A stretch of DNA of 64,000 bases from Apostichopus japonicus (Eukaryota > Echinodermata > Holothuroidea > Aspidochirotida > Stichopodidae), in NCBI RefSeq assembly GCF_037975245.1, contig NC_092564.1, positions 15,007,984 to 15,071,983 on the forward strand, read 5' to 3'. The notes under the pieces are model-generated. The model was given only the letters and a program-made list of their open reading frames with translations, had not been told where the DNA came from and made no database searches. The position numbers were made by a program, and so were the translations under genes. This document shows positions 48,120 to 61,343 of this stretch, in pieces. The stretch's first letter is position 1, and every line of letters begins with the position of its first letter.

Positions 48120-48616
48120 AAGAATAGTTCAGATCAAATCTAAGCATTCTGGTGAAATTTGCATTTATTCCATTGTACAGTATTTGAGATATTGACAGCT
48201 GAAGTTGCCACCTTTCGTATCAAAGGTAACTTATAGCAAACAGGTGTGACGTCATTGTTGCACACTGATCAATAATGTTTTGTTTTCTTTAAAATTTACG
48301 TCTTATTTTTAGACTCCACAATTAGATGCATCCATTATGTGAATATACTAGTACCATAGGTATTGGTATTTTAAAAACTTCACATCCCCTTTAAATAAAC
48401 TAGTAACCTATATCCCATCCAAGGTCAAATCAATAGACTGAAAATCAAAACATTATTTGTCAGTGGGAAACTATGACATCACACCTGTTTGCTTCAAGTT
48501 TACTTTTAGTAGAATATCAGATACCTTCAACTGTCAATATCTCAAAACGGTACATAGGAATTAAATGCAAATTTCACCAGAATGCTTAGATTTTGACCTG
48601 GACTTTATTCTTTTTA
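48120..48616. mobile_element. Fold-back inverted repeat, arms about 150 bp
   Basis: The left arm (about 48120-48275) with CTAAGCATTCTGGTGAAATT is repeated in reverse in the right arm (about 48465-48616) with AATTTCACCAGAATGCTTAG. Each arm also holds the CAGGTGTGACGTCA / TGACATCACACCTG block. The A and D spacers retain only one arm (near 7850-8000 and 60350-60500). Probably a long-armed MITE. Confidence 0.7.
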
Positions 48617-50621
48617 CTGTGCAAGTTGGTGGCCAATGATGAAGCTCGGAAAAGACACGCCGAACAGAATTGATCTTATTTAAAGTTATACTACATTTGT
48701 GATGTATCATTCTATTCTAATTAATAAGTTGATTGAATAATTGTAATGGCCAAACTTAATAATAACGTAGCCTACTTACAACACACTCAAACTCACATCG
48801 CGAAAGTCACTTTTCCCTCACAGTTCATACTCATGAAGAACAAGTGTCTGTGAAGCACTTGTGCTTGGTGTGAGAGTTTCTTTGTGTTAGTGTACTTTCT
48901 GTTAGTGGATTATGATAAAGTTACGAGTTATGGTGCGGAAATTCTCTCAAAAATAGTTTTACTTGAGAATGAGGCAGTTAATGTTTAATGATTATACAAA
49001 GATGGGAAGCTGATTAAATTTTGAAGTAACCGCTTACACTTCTTACGGACGGTGATAATCGTTTCGAAAATAATATAAACAATGATTTCAAGTGTTTTTT
49101 AATTACCATTGAAAGTAATACACGGAAGTACATGTGTCACACTGTAGTGTACGTCAATGTATATACTATAGTTTCTGAATTTAACAAAATTTCTAATATT
49201 ACTTAATGTGTGATAAAAGGTTCCCTGCATGCATAACTAACAAAGTCAGCCAAGGGAAGCATATGAGCTTCGATCTATTGATACCATTACATTACGTTCA
49301 TAGACGTTTAACGCGAAACAAGAGTTCCACAATTTCGTCGGATACAATAACTAGATATAAGAAAGAGCAGTATGATTTGTAAAACTTGTTTATCCCTGTG
49401 GAATCTTATGACGGTTGTTCTTTGATCCATGACATAGGAAATACACTTGAGCAAAAATCCGTTGGATTAGACTTTGGTTATCCTTAAAGAACAGATGATC
49501 GGTGAGCAACTGCAGGATCCAGCAGGGTCAAGGAACTCATCAATCTAGCAAGAAAATCCTTTTTTAATATGAATTATTATCAAAGAATTAGACAAATGTG
49601 TAGTAAACCACGGTCTATGGATGTTTGTGTTGACATTTATTGCTGAGTAGTATCGTATCGAATGCAGTAGATGGGGTCATCCATATTTGGGTGAAACATT
49701 TGTCAAAAATATCAACATGTGATGAAAATTTTATAAGAAATAAAACAAAATTTTGTTTTTGATTGGTGGAGTTGAATGTGTTATCGAAGCGATTGTATTA
49801 TACTCCGTCTTCATTCTTGCCATCCGACGCCAGGAAAGATTTTCGACCTTAAAGTGCCGCTTGAAGTTCCCGAGTGATGTCAACACTGATTTATTCAACG
49901 CAACTTCAGAGAGGTGTATGTGGTAAGCGGCAGCAACAGGCCAGTAGTGGTAACATAAGGAATTGTTAATGTGTATGTGGTACCTGCTGGCTGTATGTGA
50001 CTGTTTGTGTACTTGTTAGTGTTTGTTTGTGTATTTATTCAAGAAATGTAAACCGGAAATAAAAATATAGTTCTTACACATATTATTGATATACAAAGCA
50101 CAGATGCTGTCCAAAACTTCGAGATGCAACCGAGCATACCCCTCAACATAGATTTGCTACCGTGTGGACTTTACTATAGATCATTGCGAACAGGGCTGGG
50201 AAAGAGTAAGCCATTCATCTCTTCCAGCTGTGTCTACAATAGGTATTTTAGTAAACATACAGACAACGTATAAACAGATATATATGTTAAAAACGTAAGA
50301 TCAGCCATATTAATATTTAGTAGTTATTGAAACCGCAATTTTCTTCTCACACCCGTCGTTCTAGAGTCGACATTGGGTTGCTACACCCTCCCCCCCCCCC
50401 CAAGTTGTTACACCTCTAGATGGCGAGTGAAATGTCCAATTCATGCAACGGCGCCTTTAATGACACGGGAAGGATAATTCATCTTATTTTGTCATCTGTC
50501 AAACATGGCATTGCTCTTAACTGTTTCATTTCAATGACCTTAGAAACTATGACGTCATAAATCAAGCCACAACAAATGTGTCACCTTATGTTCAGAGGGC
50601 CCACAGAAATCATCAGTTAAT
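48617..50621. other. Spacer upstream of gene D: no gene seen
   Basis: Closely matches 35630-37770 upstream of gene C. No coding frame. Confidence 0.55.
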
Positions 50622-50769
50622 GTCGGACACTTGCGGTATCTGTATCCTACTTTTCAATAAAGAGAGTGTCGTTTCGTTTTACAAATTGACTATACGAGTC
50701 ACTATCTGAAATTGTAAGAATCATTTTGATCCAGGAATCATCTGCTGACATGACACGAGCTGCTTAGTT
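50622..50769 (+). promoter_or_regulatory. Conserved 5' leader/proximal promoter of gene D
   Basis: Same block as before genes B and C, ending TTAGTTATGG. A donor-like GGTAAGAATC present in the leaders of B and C is TGTAAGAATC here. Confidence 0.5.
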
Positions 50770-51822
50770 ATGGAGAGGAGAGGAAAAATCTGTTTTGTTG
50801 GAACCATTGCTGCCAGTTCAATTCAAATACTGTTTTTCCTTGTCAATTTAGCAAACTTAGTTATGCTTTGCTTCGGAGAGGAAACTATTGTGATTGATAC
50901 AGTATGGAAGGAACATATAATCCGATCAGAGGGACAAACAGTTACCTTACGCTGTATAAGTAAGGGTAATGTCACAATGTTCCGAATAAAGACACTAAAG
51001 AACGACAGTAAGGCAAAGCGGATTGTGATGAATTCAACGCTGGTTGAGAATTACACTGGCAGTTTTATATTCAACTCCACAAAGAATGGATCAGACTTTA
51101 TTAATGACTTAACTATTAGAGATGTCACCAGGGAATTTAACGGTTACTTATTTCGATGCTTGGACCATGTTATGTTCAATTCACAGGAGCTTACATTGAT
51201 AGTGCTATACAGTCCAAGACGTGAATATCCACAGTGTACACCCAGTTCTACTTATCCAATATATTTTACTGATCAAATTGGTGAACCTTTTGATACAACC
51301 TGTATCTTACAAAACGGTAGTCCAAGAATAAACCTCTCCTTACAAAACACTCACACACTGATAAACAGTTCGTCCGTTACTCTTGGAGGGAATAAAACTC
51401 ATCGATTTGTTGAATTGAATGCTAAACTCGATAGTAAATGGAACAACAGTATGTTTTATTGTTACGTTGTGCAATCTTCGCCAGGGATGGTTAATTACAG
51501 TGCTAATTGTTCATTTGGTCCAATACATTTTGTGGACGAATTAACTATCATTACGAATACATCGAATGTGTCATTTAAAGAAGGAAAGAAGATTATGTTT
51601 TCTTGTAAGACTAATGTTAATGCTGCTTACAAACAATGGAACATAGTAGATATTCCGAAACATGTTTCGTATTCCAGTTCAAATGATTCAGATTTGATAT
51701 ACTTAGAAATAGATGTTAGTAATTTGACAAAAGATACCCTAATAACATTAGACTGCTTTGTATCTTATCGTGGTAGAAAGCTGACCACAACTATAACGCT
51801 TCGGCAAGTGAATTCATCTTAA
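50770..51822 (+). CDS. Gene D ectodomain frame: predicted secreted three-Ig protein
   Basis: This 350-aa frame has the family signal peptide and three complete Ig-like domains, including both Ig1 cysteines that gene C lacks in part. At about 51798 it lacks 13 nt present in genes A, B and C. The frame shifts at ...TTTITLRQVNSS and ends at TAA 51820-51822, just before the membrane segment. As written it encodes a soluble, heavily glycosylated ectodomain, which could act as a decoy for the ligand of the membrane forms. It may equally be an early pseudogene. Confidence 0.75.
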   Translation: MERRGKICFVGTIAASSIQILFFLVNLANLVMLCFGEETIVIDTVWKEHIIRSEGQTVTLRCISKGNVTMFRIKTLKNDSKAKRIVMNSTLVENYTGSFIFNSTKNGSDFINDLTIRDVTREFNGYLFRCLDHVMFNSQELTLIVLYSPRREYPQCTPSSTYPIYFTDQIGEPFDTTCILQNGSPRINLSLQNTHTLINSSSVTLGGNKTHRFVELNAKLDSKWNNSMFYCYVVQSSPGMVNYSANCSFGPIHFVDELTIITNTSNVSFKEGKKIMFSCKTNVNAAYKQWNIVDIPKHVSYSSSNDSDLIYLEIDVSNLTKDTLITLDCFVSYRGRKLTTTITLRQVNSS

Positions 51823-52374
51823 TGTTACTTGTACCTATTTTGACATTCATTGTCATTCTGATTGTGCTCTTACTGGTCATTGCTAAAACGTGTGAAAGAC
51901 AGCTACATTGTGAGGCCCGAGGTTACAGAGAAAGAACCAGAGATCTTCAGACAGTAAACAGGACAGAAACACAAAATGGCCGAAGTGAGTGTGTGATATT
52001 TCATCCTGTAGGATCAGTAGTATAGACTGAGTAAACGCTACATCTTCATAAATATTTTTAACATCTTATATTTATAATTCCAAACTGTTGTTTTCTGAAA
52101 GTTTGTGAGTCTGACTTAGGCTAAGCCTTTGTTGTGCCAACAACAAGCCAGTAAGTATATTTGATCTCATGTGTATGTATTCATGGACACAAATTTGTTG
52201 TAACGCATCCTGCTGTGATTAAAAACCACATTGATTGCTATGCATAAAATTGATGGAGTTAATCATACCAAACACCTTTTCGGTTTCCATGCAATGGACA
52301 TAACATCTTTGATCCAATTAAAATAGGTAAGGTCAGCGTGCGATATAAAAAAGATAACTTTGTTACCTTAAATA

Positions 52375-52623
52375 CCAGGCGGAGTGTATAGCCTAGTGGT
52401 TAACGCCGGCGTCTCCCAGTCATGAGATCCCCGGTTCGATTCCCCGCCGACATCAATGTGTGTCGTCTGGCAAGGGTGTTGTTCAATAACAACTTCCTGA
52501 CATGGACGTCAAATGGATGTGTGCCGAGAGATTGGCTTCGGTCAGCTTGCGAGTCTACAAGCCTCCATGGCTTCTTTCGCGAGTTCCTGCTTGCGGGAAG
52601 ATCACATATACATACATACATAC
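52375..52623 (+). repeat. tRNA-derived SINE in gene D intron 1
   Basis: A box TAGCCTAGTGG (52389-52399) and B box GGTTCGATTCC (52433-52443), followed by a body and a (CATA)n tail. AAAT lies on both sides (52370-52373 and 52624-52627). Gene C lacks it at 39550, so it inserted after duplication. It is a different family from the SINE at 8531 and 61034. Confidence 0.8.
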
Positions 52624-55367
52624 AAATGTATATATATATTACTATGTATAACCATATTTTGTGTTCGTAATTACATACCGTAATCTAATTTCGAGGTGGA
52701 AGGAGTAGGGGGAAGGAATGGAGTCGGTGCAACACGAAATGAAGTGTTTACCTCAAAACCATAATCGCTCGGTAAATTTACGTATTCTTTCACAGATGGA
52801 GATAATATACCCGTAACAAGTCAGCAAATACAGAGGTAAAGCCTTCGATATTCAATACTTTACTATACTAAGTTAAACTAGGCAAGTCTCTACTTCATCA
52901 AGGTACCTTTTGTAGGGAGTGAGTCTTAGGGAGACATAACGAAGTGGACTTAATTAATTTGGTGATACAATTTCAAAAATTCAAGACCTCCATTGCCTCA
53001 TTATACAGTTCGAACTTTCCTCAAACTGAGAGTTTCAGTCCAGAATATGGATAGTTCTTCCGATTTTATATTTTGTATATGGCATTTGTTTTGTATTGTT
53101 TTCATCTCAGGTGAATCATATTCTTATTTTCTTTATGATTTTCCTCCAAGGTCAGTTCTTCCCAACTTGCCAGATGAGATTAATACTTCACATCATGAAA
53201 GAGAAATCGAGACATGTAGGTTTATAAAAGTTATTCATTAACGTACAATAAACCTCAAGTGGCCAAAGTCATATTGTACACAAAGTTTCATATGGGATAT
53301 ATGAAACAATTTTAAACGACCTTAAAAGAAAAACAAAAATAACGCGTTTTGAGTTTGAATGTGTAAAGCTCATTCCCTATCTGACTAGCTGAGGAACTTG
53401 ACATAGAGATGATCAAATAAACATTTTCAACGTTTTCTCGCCAAAGAACAATTATGGAAGAAAAAAACGAAAAATAACAAATTCAAAGCTGAAGGATATT
53501 CGTTTAGTCAGGGTAGTGAGGTGTCATTATGTATTTATTATCTTGATTTCATTACATTAGATATGGAATCATGAATACATAGGTAAATTATTGAAAAAGA
53601 CTGTTGAATTACAACGATTATGAACTAAAGTTAAAAGGATCGTTCTCAATGTTACCTAAACTTATAAAAATGATGTTCACATATTTCATTCTAGGAATAT
53701 TGAATATTGTTTTTTCTACAAAAAAAGATGGTCATTTGCCTGTTTGCCTTTCTTTTAGACTACTCTACAGTAACAACAGACACTTCGGGAAGTAATCGGT
53801 TATTTAACGATGACGATATTTGCCGTATGTTAAAGATGAAGACCGGGACACTTTTCACGAGGTGGATGGGGACAATACTTGTCTCTCTTGGGGTCACCAA
53901 ATGTGTAGTCCTAACAACCCTCTCTGATGGTAAACTGATATATATAATCGATTTATCTGATATCAATAACAAGATGTATAGAATTAGATTTGTATCCTAC
54001 ACAAAGATGATTAGGACCCGACTGGTGTGATATGTTATAATTGGTTACATTTCAATTCCAAGAAGGATTACACTGCATGCTTGGGGCATTTTGAATATAA
54101 TACTTTACTATTTCACAGCCAGTTTGGTGCTCCTTAACAGCAGCATATACAAATAAGACTGCCCCACCCATCCCCAGAGTACAGGGCTTAGGCAAGTCTT
54201 ATTTCAACTGAGTTTTATGACATGCTTCCGTGAAAAATACTACACGAGCAATGAAATATGCAGATATTAAAAAAAAGATGTCATGACAACAAATATTGAA
54301 ATGAGTCACTGATCTTCAAAGTTGTCACCTATAATATGTTACATTGTCTGAAATATCGTTCAGTCATGTTATATCATTGCGAAAAGATTTTACTCACATG
54401 CACCTAAACTAAGGCATATTACCAATATTTTCACTTTCTTCTTCGTATTCGTAGAAAGAGTTGTCAAACACAGAGACGTCCACTGGGATAAATTTGTGAA
54501 AACGTCTTTAGACCTACCGGTGACGAATCATGTCACGAAAGTTGAAGGAATTGGGATCGTATATAGTGAGTGCTTATTCTTTCTATTTCAGTATTTGTTT
54601 TAATTTTCAGCCGTTCATACTTTATTCTGCAACTGATCTTAATATTCAGAGATGTGTGAAAAAGAGAAACATGTTATGCTTCTTGAATGCCGGGAAGAAA
54701 TCATCAGGCCTGATGAGTGCTGGTGTCAGGGCGTGGGGTTACAGCACCGTGACCTGAGGTCAATGATGGTGGCACGGGAAATATGGAGAGGGCCAAAATA
54801 GAGGGAAAAGGATAGTGTCTTCTCATTTTCGTAATATAATTTACGAAAATAATTGATGAAAATGTGGGTGCAATTTGTTGGCTTGCCATGTGAAACTTCT
54901 ACACAGCAACATGTTACTTTTGGTAACTCCACAAGATCTAAGTGAATAATGCGAATTAACTTCTAATGTAACTATCTCTTCTTTGTAGATCAAATAAATA
55001 TGATAACTGAGCATCTTGCGTGTAAAACGTTAGATAATTACTTGACCTTTGACCCAACCTCACAACAGGGAAGTGGGAGGAGCGTCACGTCAGTGCTAGA
55101 TGTTATGAAACATTTGTCAGGAGTACTTGAAGGAATGGAAGTCATTAAATCCTACGGGGTGAGTTTCGTCCGTGACTGACAAAATATAGAGTTGAGCTGG
55201 TTTGGTTTCGCTGCAAACTCTGCAGTAATCAATCTTGGTTCCGTGTACAAACGGATATGTAAATGCTAAATGTGTCTCTTTATGAGTTTTAGATCTTGCC
55301 TTGTGATTAAATTGTGTCTAACCTTGCGGGAACGCTTGTTACGATTACAATAATTGAATGTAGTTGT

Positions 55368-55433
55368 TGATTTGGTAGAGCAAAGGGCTCGTACCTCCGA
55401 GGTCCGTGGTTCAAATCCCGTTCTGTTCGAACA
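55368..55433 (+). repeat. tRNA-like SINE relic in gene D intron 6
   Basis: B box GGTTCAAATCC at 55408-55418 and TTGGTAGAGC upstream; orthologous to the relics in genes A and C. Confidence 0.5.
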
Positions 55434-58043
55434 TTTATTTACCCGGTTCGAATTTAAAAGTCAGTTCTCCGTCGTTCATTAAGTTTATAAAATTAGTTGA
55501 CATTTCTTTTGTTAAAGAGCCATGGTTCGAGTTTCGATGTATTGTTTACTACATATCTATGATGTGACCTTCCCCCCAGCTTATACAACACAGTAAACAT
55601 AAACTATTAGTTGTTTACGATATAGAAACCGGTGTCATGATCTCTATTGTTCTTAACACCTAAGTGATCAATAGTTACTAATTAAATATCAGTCTAAATT
55701 TTATCGGTGAAAAACTATCGTCGACTTTATACATCTTCACATCTCCATCAATGATTTTGTATTTATTCCCCCCAAAGCTCCGTTGAAATGCAGTATTGAT
55801 TTATATCACTTCCCGCTGAGCCATCGTATCATTTTATTTATGTTTCTTCGATATTGCTGGGGGGAAAAACAACGATTTATGTCATTATTGGCAGTCATGA
55901 AATTCACTCATTCATGAAATCTATTTCATTCGGTCACAGTTTCTTCATCCTTGCTTCTCAACGAAGAAGATTTTATACACCAGACAGGGACAATGTAAAT
56001 TGTATGACTTCTGCCTTGCCGAGGATGCACCAACGATTTGCGCCATCAAGAAATCAGTGGTAAATCTGTTGTTTCCCTTCATTGTTCTGCTGGTCCTAAG
56101 TGCGTCTCATTATCCAGACTAATGAGTCGAGTCTTTATAACATCTCCTTATATAATGTTTGGCTAAGGAAATATGTTTCAAGTAAAGGAAGTAGCCTGAA
56201 AAGAAATATGAAATTATTCATTCATAATCAGGGACGGCGGGCCAGGCGGGTACATGGGGCACATGCCCTTCCAGTTTGAGGGGATAACCTTAAAAATGCT
56301 CGTTTTCATAAATTAATTCTCGTTTGTAATCAAATTCCCCTTCTTTGAAACTTGTATGCGTTCTTTATATTATTTAAACTTTTTGCTGATAAGAAAAAGA
56401 AAGAATTTAAATGTACCCGTTTGTTGACGAACATATGCAAATAATGTATAGCATTGCTAAGAATGAAATGACAATATATTTTTGGTTGGAAGCCTTTTAC
56501 ATTTCATTGATTTAATATTGTTTATGTTTATGATTCCGGTGTAATGCAATGCCTTGAAAGAACAGCTGTTCTCATCTCACTGTTTCTTCCTTTAATGTTC
56601 CTGTCTTTCCTCTTTTTTTACACCTGTTCTTACTTCTTGTTCTGTCTGTAGATGAAATCAGTGACATTGAACCAATTCGCTCCAGAAGCTTTCTACCAAA
56701 ATGAATATTCAGCAGAGAGTGATGTCTGGTCAACAGCTGTTGTTATATGGGAAATTATTTCAGCTGGTGAAAAGCAATGAAATAAAACTATCATGAAAAA
56801 TAAAAATACACACGCTTTGTATATATCATATCGATCAAATAGTATGCGAGCAAGAAGAAATAAAACCAGCTTCTTCGCGTATACCTTACTTTGCCGTAAC
56901 ACCAAATGCTATAATGTGGAAGTATATCGATGCTAAACAATATAGTGATTTTTTCCAATTACATATAAACGCTGCAAATTTATACTGCCAGGCTATCAAT
57001 TCAGATTCAGATTAAAACAGTTTCAGTGTAATGTAACTATACATTACTACTAAAGTGTTTCTTTGATTGGCTATCAATTCTGTGTAATATATTTGATAGA
57101 AGTGTGTTAAGTTTACACCCGGGGAACAATTCCTTTAAAGCCAACATATTTTACAAAGGTAAGATGAGAGTAATCATTTAGAAACATTAAATGTCCACCA
57201 ACAACGTTAGGATATCAGTATTTGTTTGCTTTTTCAGGTAATAAACCCTTCCCAATTAATGAGGAATACAAGCCAGGGGATGTCATTCCACTGCCAAAGA
57301 CGCCATGGCCGGAAACATATATGCAGTTAAGGTAGAGATGAACTATGCCCTTACTTCATATGTCTGGATTTGCACCTCTTTGTATCATTCTTAAAACTTC
57401 TGTTATCACTTACTGGTTGCTATAATTTAAGTCGACGAATTACATAAATATTAATCAACGAATTTAGGGAAGGAACCCACAGGGATAGAATGTCATATCT
57501 CTCCGCAGTGGATTAGTTGATGGTGAGGATATAAGGTTCCCTAGACTTTGTCTCCTTATTTGGAGGTGACGTTAGATATTTGCTGAAGAATTTAGAATGA
57601 TTTTTGCGACTTTCGAATGCCTTTGTTATTGTTCCACAGAAACACACTTTTATTTGATTGCTGGAGTGAAAACATTTCCCTTCGACCATCTATTCACCAC
57701 CTGAGGAATTCTTTTAAAACGGTAATTATTTCAGATTAAAACAGTAAACAGTATTTAAGCACACTATTTGACATCCTTGCTCGTTTTATCCTGTCTGCAT
57801 GGCAGAAACGTTCGTACTTATAATATCACGATGATATATCAATGTGACGTTATGAAACCCAGAAAATATAAAGAAGACAATGTCTACTACAAAGTATAGA
57901 TATAACAGGTTTTCCGTTTGTTTGTTTTTTCTCGACAGATTTTTGATAAGTTAATAGACAATAGCTTCTATGAGATACCGGTATCATCTTTGTATACACG
58001 GATGATTTCTCCAACTGACGACTACGTGGAAGGGAAAGAATGA

Positions 58044-61033
58044 TAGAAGAAATACGCCTCAAGTTAGCAATTAATATATTACAAAAGCATTGCCTTTCGT
58101 TAAGCATTCCGGCACTTCTTGTATGCGAAGAATTCAATGGACGCATATCGTAACTATGTAACACAGTATGTTAAACTATTACATCCATGTGTATACGAAC
58201 AGGCAAAAAGTTCAACAACGGTGCCTTACGAACGTTATTCAAGATTCATCATTAATACTTATTATTTATATTCGATTTTCAAAGACGTCTCAAATAGGTT
58301 TGCAAAGTGGGAAAGGAAGTGGGCAGAGACGAAGCAATTGGCGGTTTGGCTGGTTCATTGATCCAGGGCCCCTAATGTCCAGGGGCCCAAGTATAGGCTT
58401 GATCCCAACCTTTTGTGCCAAAGGATATAACGACCGCATGTCAGTCATGTTTCTGCATGAAAACTTAAATGAGACCCAACATTGTCTATACGTTTTATTC
58501 TGTTGTATTTCATTAATAACTGATGTTTCTAGTTGACAAACCACTGTGGGTGTCAACTGCTTAGACATTCGGACAGTGCAGTTAGTAAAGCACATATGTT
58601 CGCCAATCACTCTGGGCGATGCCTTGCCCTAAAAGATTAAACCACTTATTTGATGCACGGAAGGACGTAATATCGGCGATAATCTGCAGCAAAAGCGCCC
58701 GAAATATTTCTTTTAGATCTCGATTTCCCCGAGTCCTTGTAAGTACTAATACCGATGAAGTTTTCATCAATTTTGTGTTACATTTAATTATACAATGCTC
58801 TGATAGTTGACACATATAGACTTGCGGAAACTGCAATCTCACGCATCCTCTGTTGACGACAGGACATTTCTAATTTAGGCGGGAAGATATTTACTGAACA
58901 ATATTAAAGACATAAACAAATTAATTAAATCTTCTGATTTTTAAAGCTTTGGATTAACTAAGTAGCGTATTGAAATTGTGTTTATTATACCATTGTGTGG
59001 TAGCTACTTATCCTTTGCATCGGGATCTATTTAATTCGAACTACAAATGTGGGAAGGGGGACATGGCTCCCTCTCTCGCTGAATTGACGCTCATGTTAAC
59101 CATTTTACCGCACACACAACAGTCCATCGTTCTTACACTACAAGGTGCGCACAGTGACCAGTGATTGCGTTGTATGGAAAGGAACGGATTCTGTCACAAA
59201 AGTAATTTAAGTTTAAGAAAACAGTATATCTACTATTGGCGACAATAGCAAATGAAGGTGAAGATTGTTTTCATTTATCATGATATATGTCTTTTAGAAT
59301 TTATATAAAATAGCTTGTTAGAAGCTAAGGGCGCCCATAAGATGAGATATTGTCGAAACTTTTATATCAAAATGTCTACTTTTTGTAAATTCAGTGTCTT
59401 GGCTTTTTGTCAAAATTTGAAATCGCAAATTACGATGATCATGTATTTTTTTGCAAACAACCACTTTTGTCGTGTTCTCCACGACAAAACTGAAACTACT
59501 GTCAACTCTTATTAGAAATGGGAAAATACTTCATCTCTTTTGTTTTTAAATTACAAAGCAGGTGTCTCAGGTGATGGGCGACTATATGCGCTAAGGAAAC
59601 GCCTGAATATACAATGATAAACTTTGATGCTGCTAGTACACCCGACTATAGGTCTACAGACAGCATTTCCTGCATCCAAATTGGATATGGATAAGTTGGT
59701 TTTGATATGTAAATAAATAATTAAATGTCACAGAATGTACGTTGAGACTTGTATAGCAATTACAGTTTCACTGGCAGCAAAAACTCGAGGAAGACACGAG
59801 GAACAGTAAAAAAAAAAGGGGGGGATGGCGATGCTATGAAGAGAGGTGTTTAACCATAGTGAAATGGGGTAAATAATACAATATGGATGAACATACAGTT
59901 TTGTACAGTGTAGAAAGTATATATCAGTAACAATATTATTAAAGTGAGGTATTCTGGCCTGAAAAGTTCCCAAGATTTGAATACATATACTGTTTCGATG
60001 AGAAATGTTTCCTCATTCAATGTCTTGATATCTATAACCTAGGCATTTCATTGGTATTGTTATCTTTTTTGAATGTTCAGTTATAGTAACAAATGGTATT
60101 CGTCATAATTGGGGAATGATAATATAAAGCAACTCTTAATCATTTGAATGAGAAGATACCTTCAGAGAAAAATTCCAAAAGCGATCTTCAACTAATTGGT
60201 TTAAAGTAAGACCACATTCCCTGCTTAGGATGCATGTAGTGCAGCTTGTAGGCCCTCCTGCAATTAATACGGAGAATGGTTTGATATGGGAGAAATATTA
60301 AATATGTTTGAGGAATGTTTCTATTCCATAAATGAATTGCGTTCGGTATAACAAGAATCGTCCAGGTCAAATCTAAGCATTCTGGTTAAATTTGCATTCA
60401 TTCCATTGTACAGTGTTTGAGATATCGAGTTGAAGTTGCCACCTTTCGTACCAACGGTGAACTTATAGCAAACAGGTGTGACGTCATTGTTGCACACTGA
60501 TCAATAATGTTTTGTTTTTGTTTAAAATTTATGTCGAATTTTATAATCCACAATTAGATGCATCCATAATGTGAATGTACTGCCGATTAACACATAGATT
60601 ACAGTAACTACTGTAAATCTTAAAGTTTTGTACCACAGTATGATCGTGCTGACAAATCTGATAAATCGGTAGCATGTGCTATTAAGTTTACAGTATTGGT
60701 GGCCAATGATGAAGCTCGGAAAAGACATTCCGATCAGAATTGATCTTCTTCAAAGTTATACTACATTTGTGATGTACCATTATATTCTAATTATTAAGTT
60801 GAATGAATATTTGTAACGGCCAACCTTAATAATCACGTAGCCTACTTACAACACACTCAAACTAACCTCTCGAAAGTCACTTTCCCCTCACAGCTCATAC
60901 TCATGAAGAACAAGTGTTTGTGAAGCACTTGTGCTTGTTGTGAGATTATTTCTTTGTGTTAGTGTACTTTCTGTCAGCGAATTATAAAATTATGAGTTAT
61001 AGTGAGGAAATACTCTCAAACATAATTTCATTT
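58044..61033. other. Spacer after gene D: no gene firmly supported
   Basis: First part resembles the C spacer, including the segment missing from A (58608-59295) and a minus-strand frame with RDLKEIFR. From about 59900 onward it is very close to the A-B spacer (7440-8530). Confidence 0.55.
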
Positions 61034-61343
61034 ACCATACTGACCGGTGCTGTGGCCGAGTGGATAAACGCGGTGGCATTTGAAGCAATGAGGCTTAGCA
61101 ATCGGAAGGTTCCGGGTTCGATTCCCGGCCGGGTCATAGTAAGGTGGGTTTTTCATCCAAGAGCAATCTACTCTTTCCCCATCTGAAATGACTTTCTAAA
61201 TTGAAAAGATTCCAAATTTGAGTTCAAATGTTGAATTGGAAGCCAACCGACGTGTAAGTTGTAACCAATAAGCCCTTGCTGGTTTGTCCCACATTTGTGG
61301 TCGCTTAAGCGTCGTAAAAATAAAAATAACTGCTGAACTGCTG
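61034..61343 (+). repeat. tRNA-derived SINE, copy 2
   Basis: The same insertion as 8531-8840, with A box TGGCCGAGTGG (61053-61063) and B box GGTTCGATTCC (61115-61125). Here the T-arm stem pairs fully (CCGGG/CCCGG), whereas copy 1 has one mismatch. Acceptor and anticodon stems do not fold well, so it is a SINE, not a tRNA gene. Confidence 0.8.

Larger units (their letters stand above)
51823..58043 (+). pseudogene. Gene D membrane and pseudokinase part, out of frame with its ectodomain
   Basis: The rest of exon 1 (to 51984) encodes the membrane segment in another frame. Further exons are 52796-52835, 53151-53215, 53759-53929, 54455-54565, 54989-55158, 55940-56059, 56652-56766, 57238-57331, 57640-57721 and 57939-58043. 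All borders are GT/AG, all phases match gene C, and no stop occurs inside any exon. The same pseudokinase changes are present (VVLTTL, HPC, DFC). The tail keeps FYEIP, LYTRM and DDYVEG. Since only the 13-nt deletion breaks the gene, either it is very young or an internal start or splice form keeps this half in use. Confidence 0.75.

Noticed and set aside
51822-52025. Separate small membrane protein in gene D
   Set aside because: It is the out-of-frame continuation of exon 1 (membrane segment) after the 13-nt deletion, running past the splice donor at 51985.
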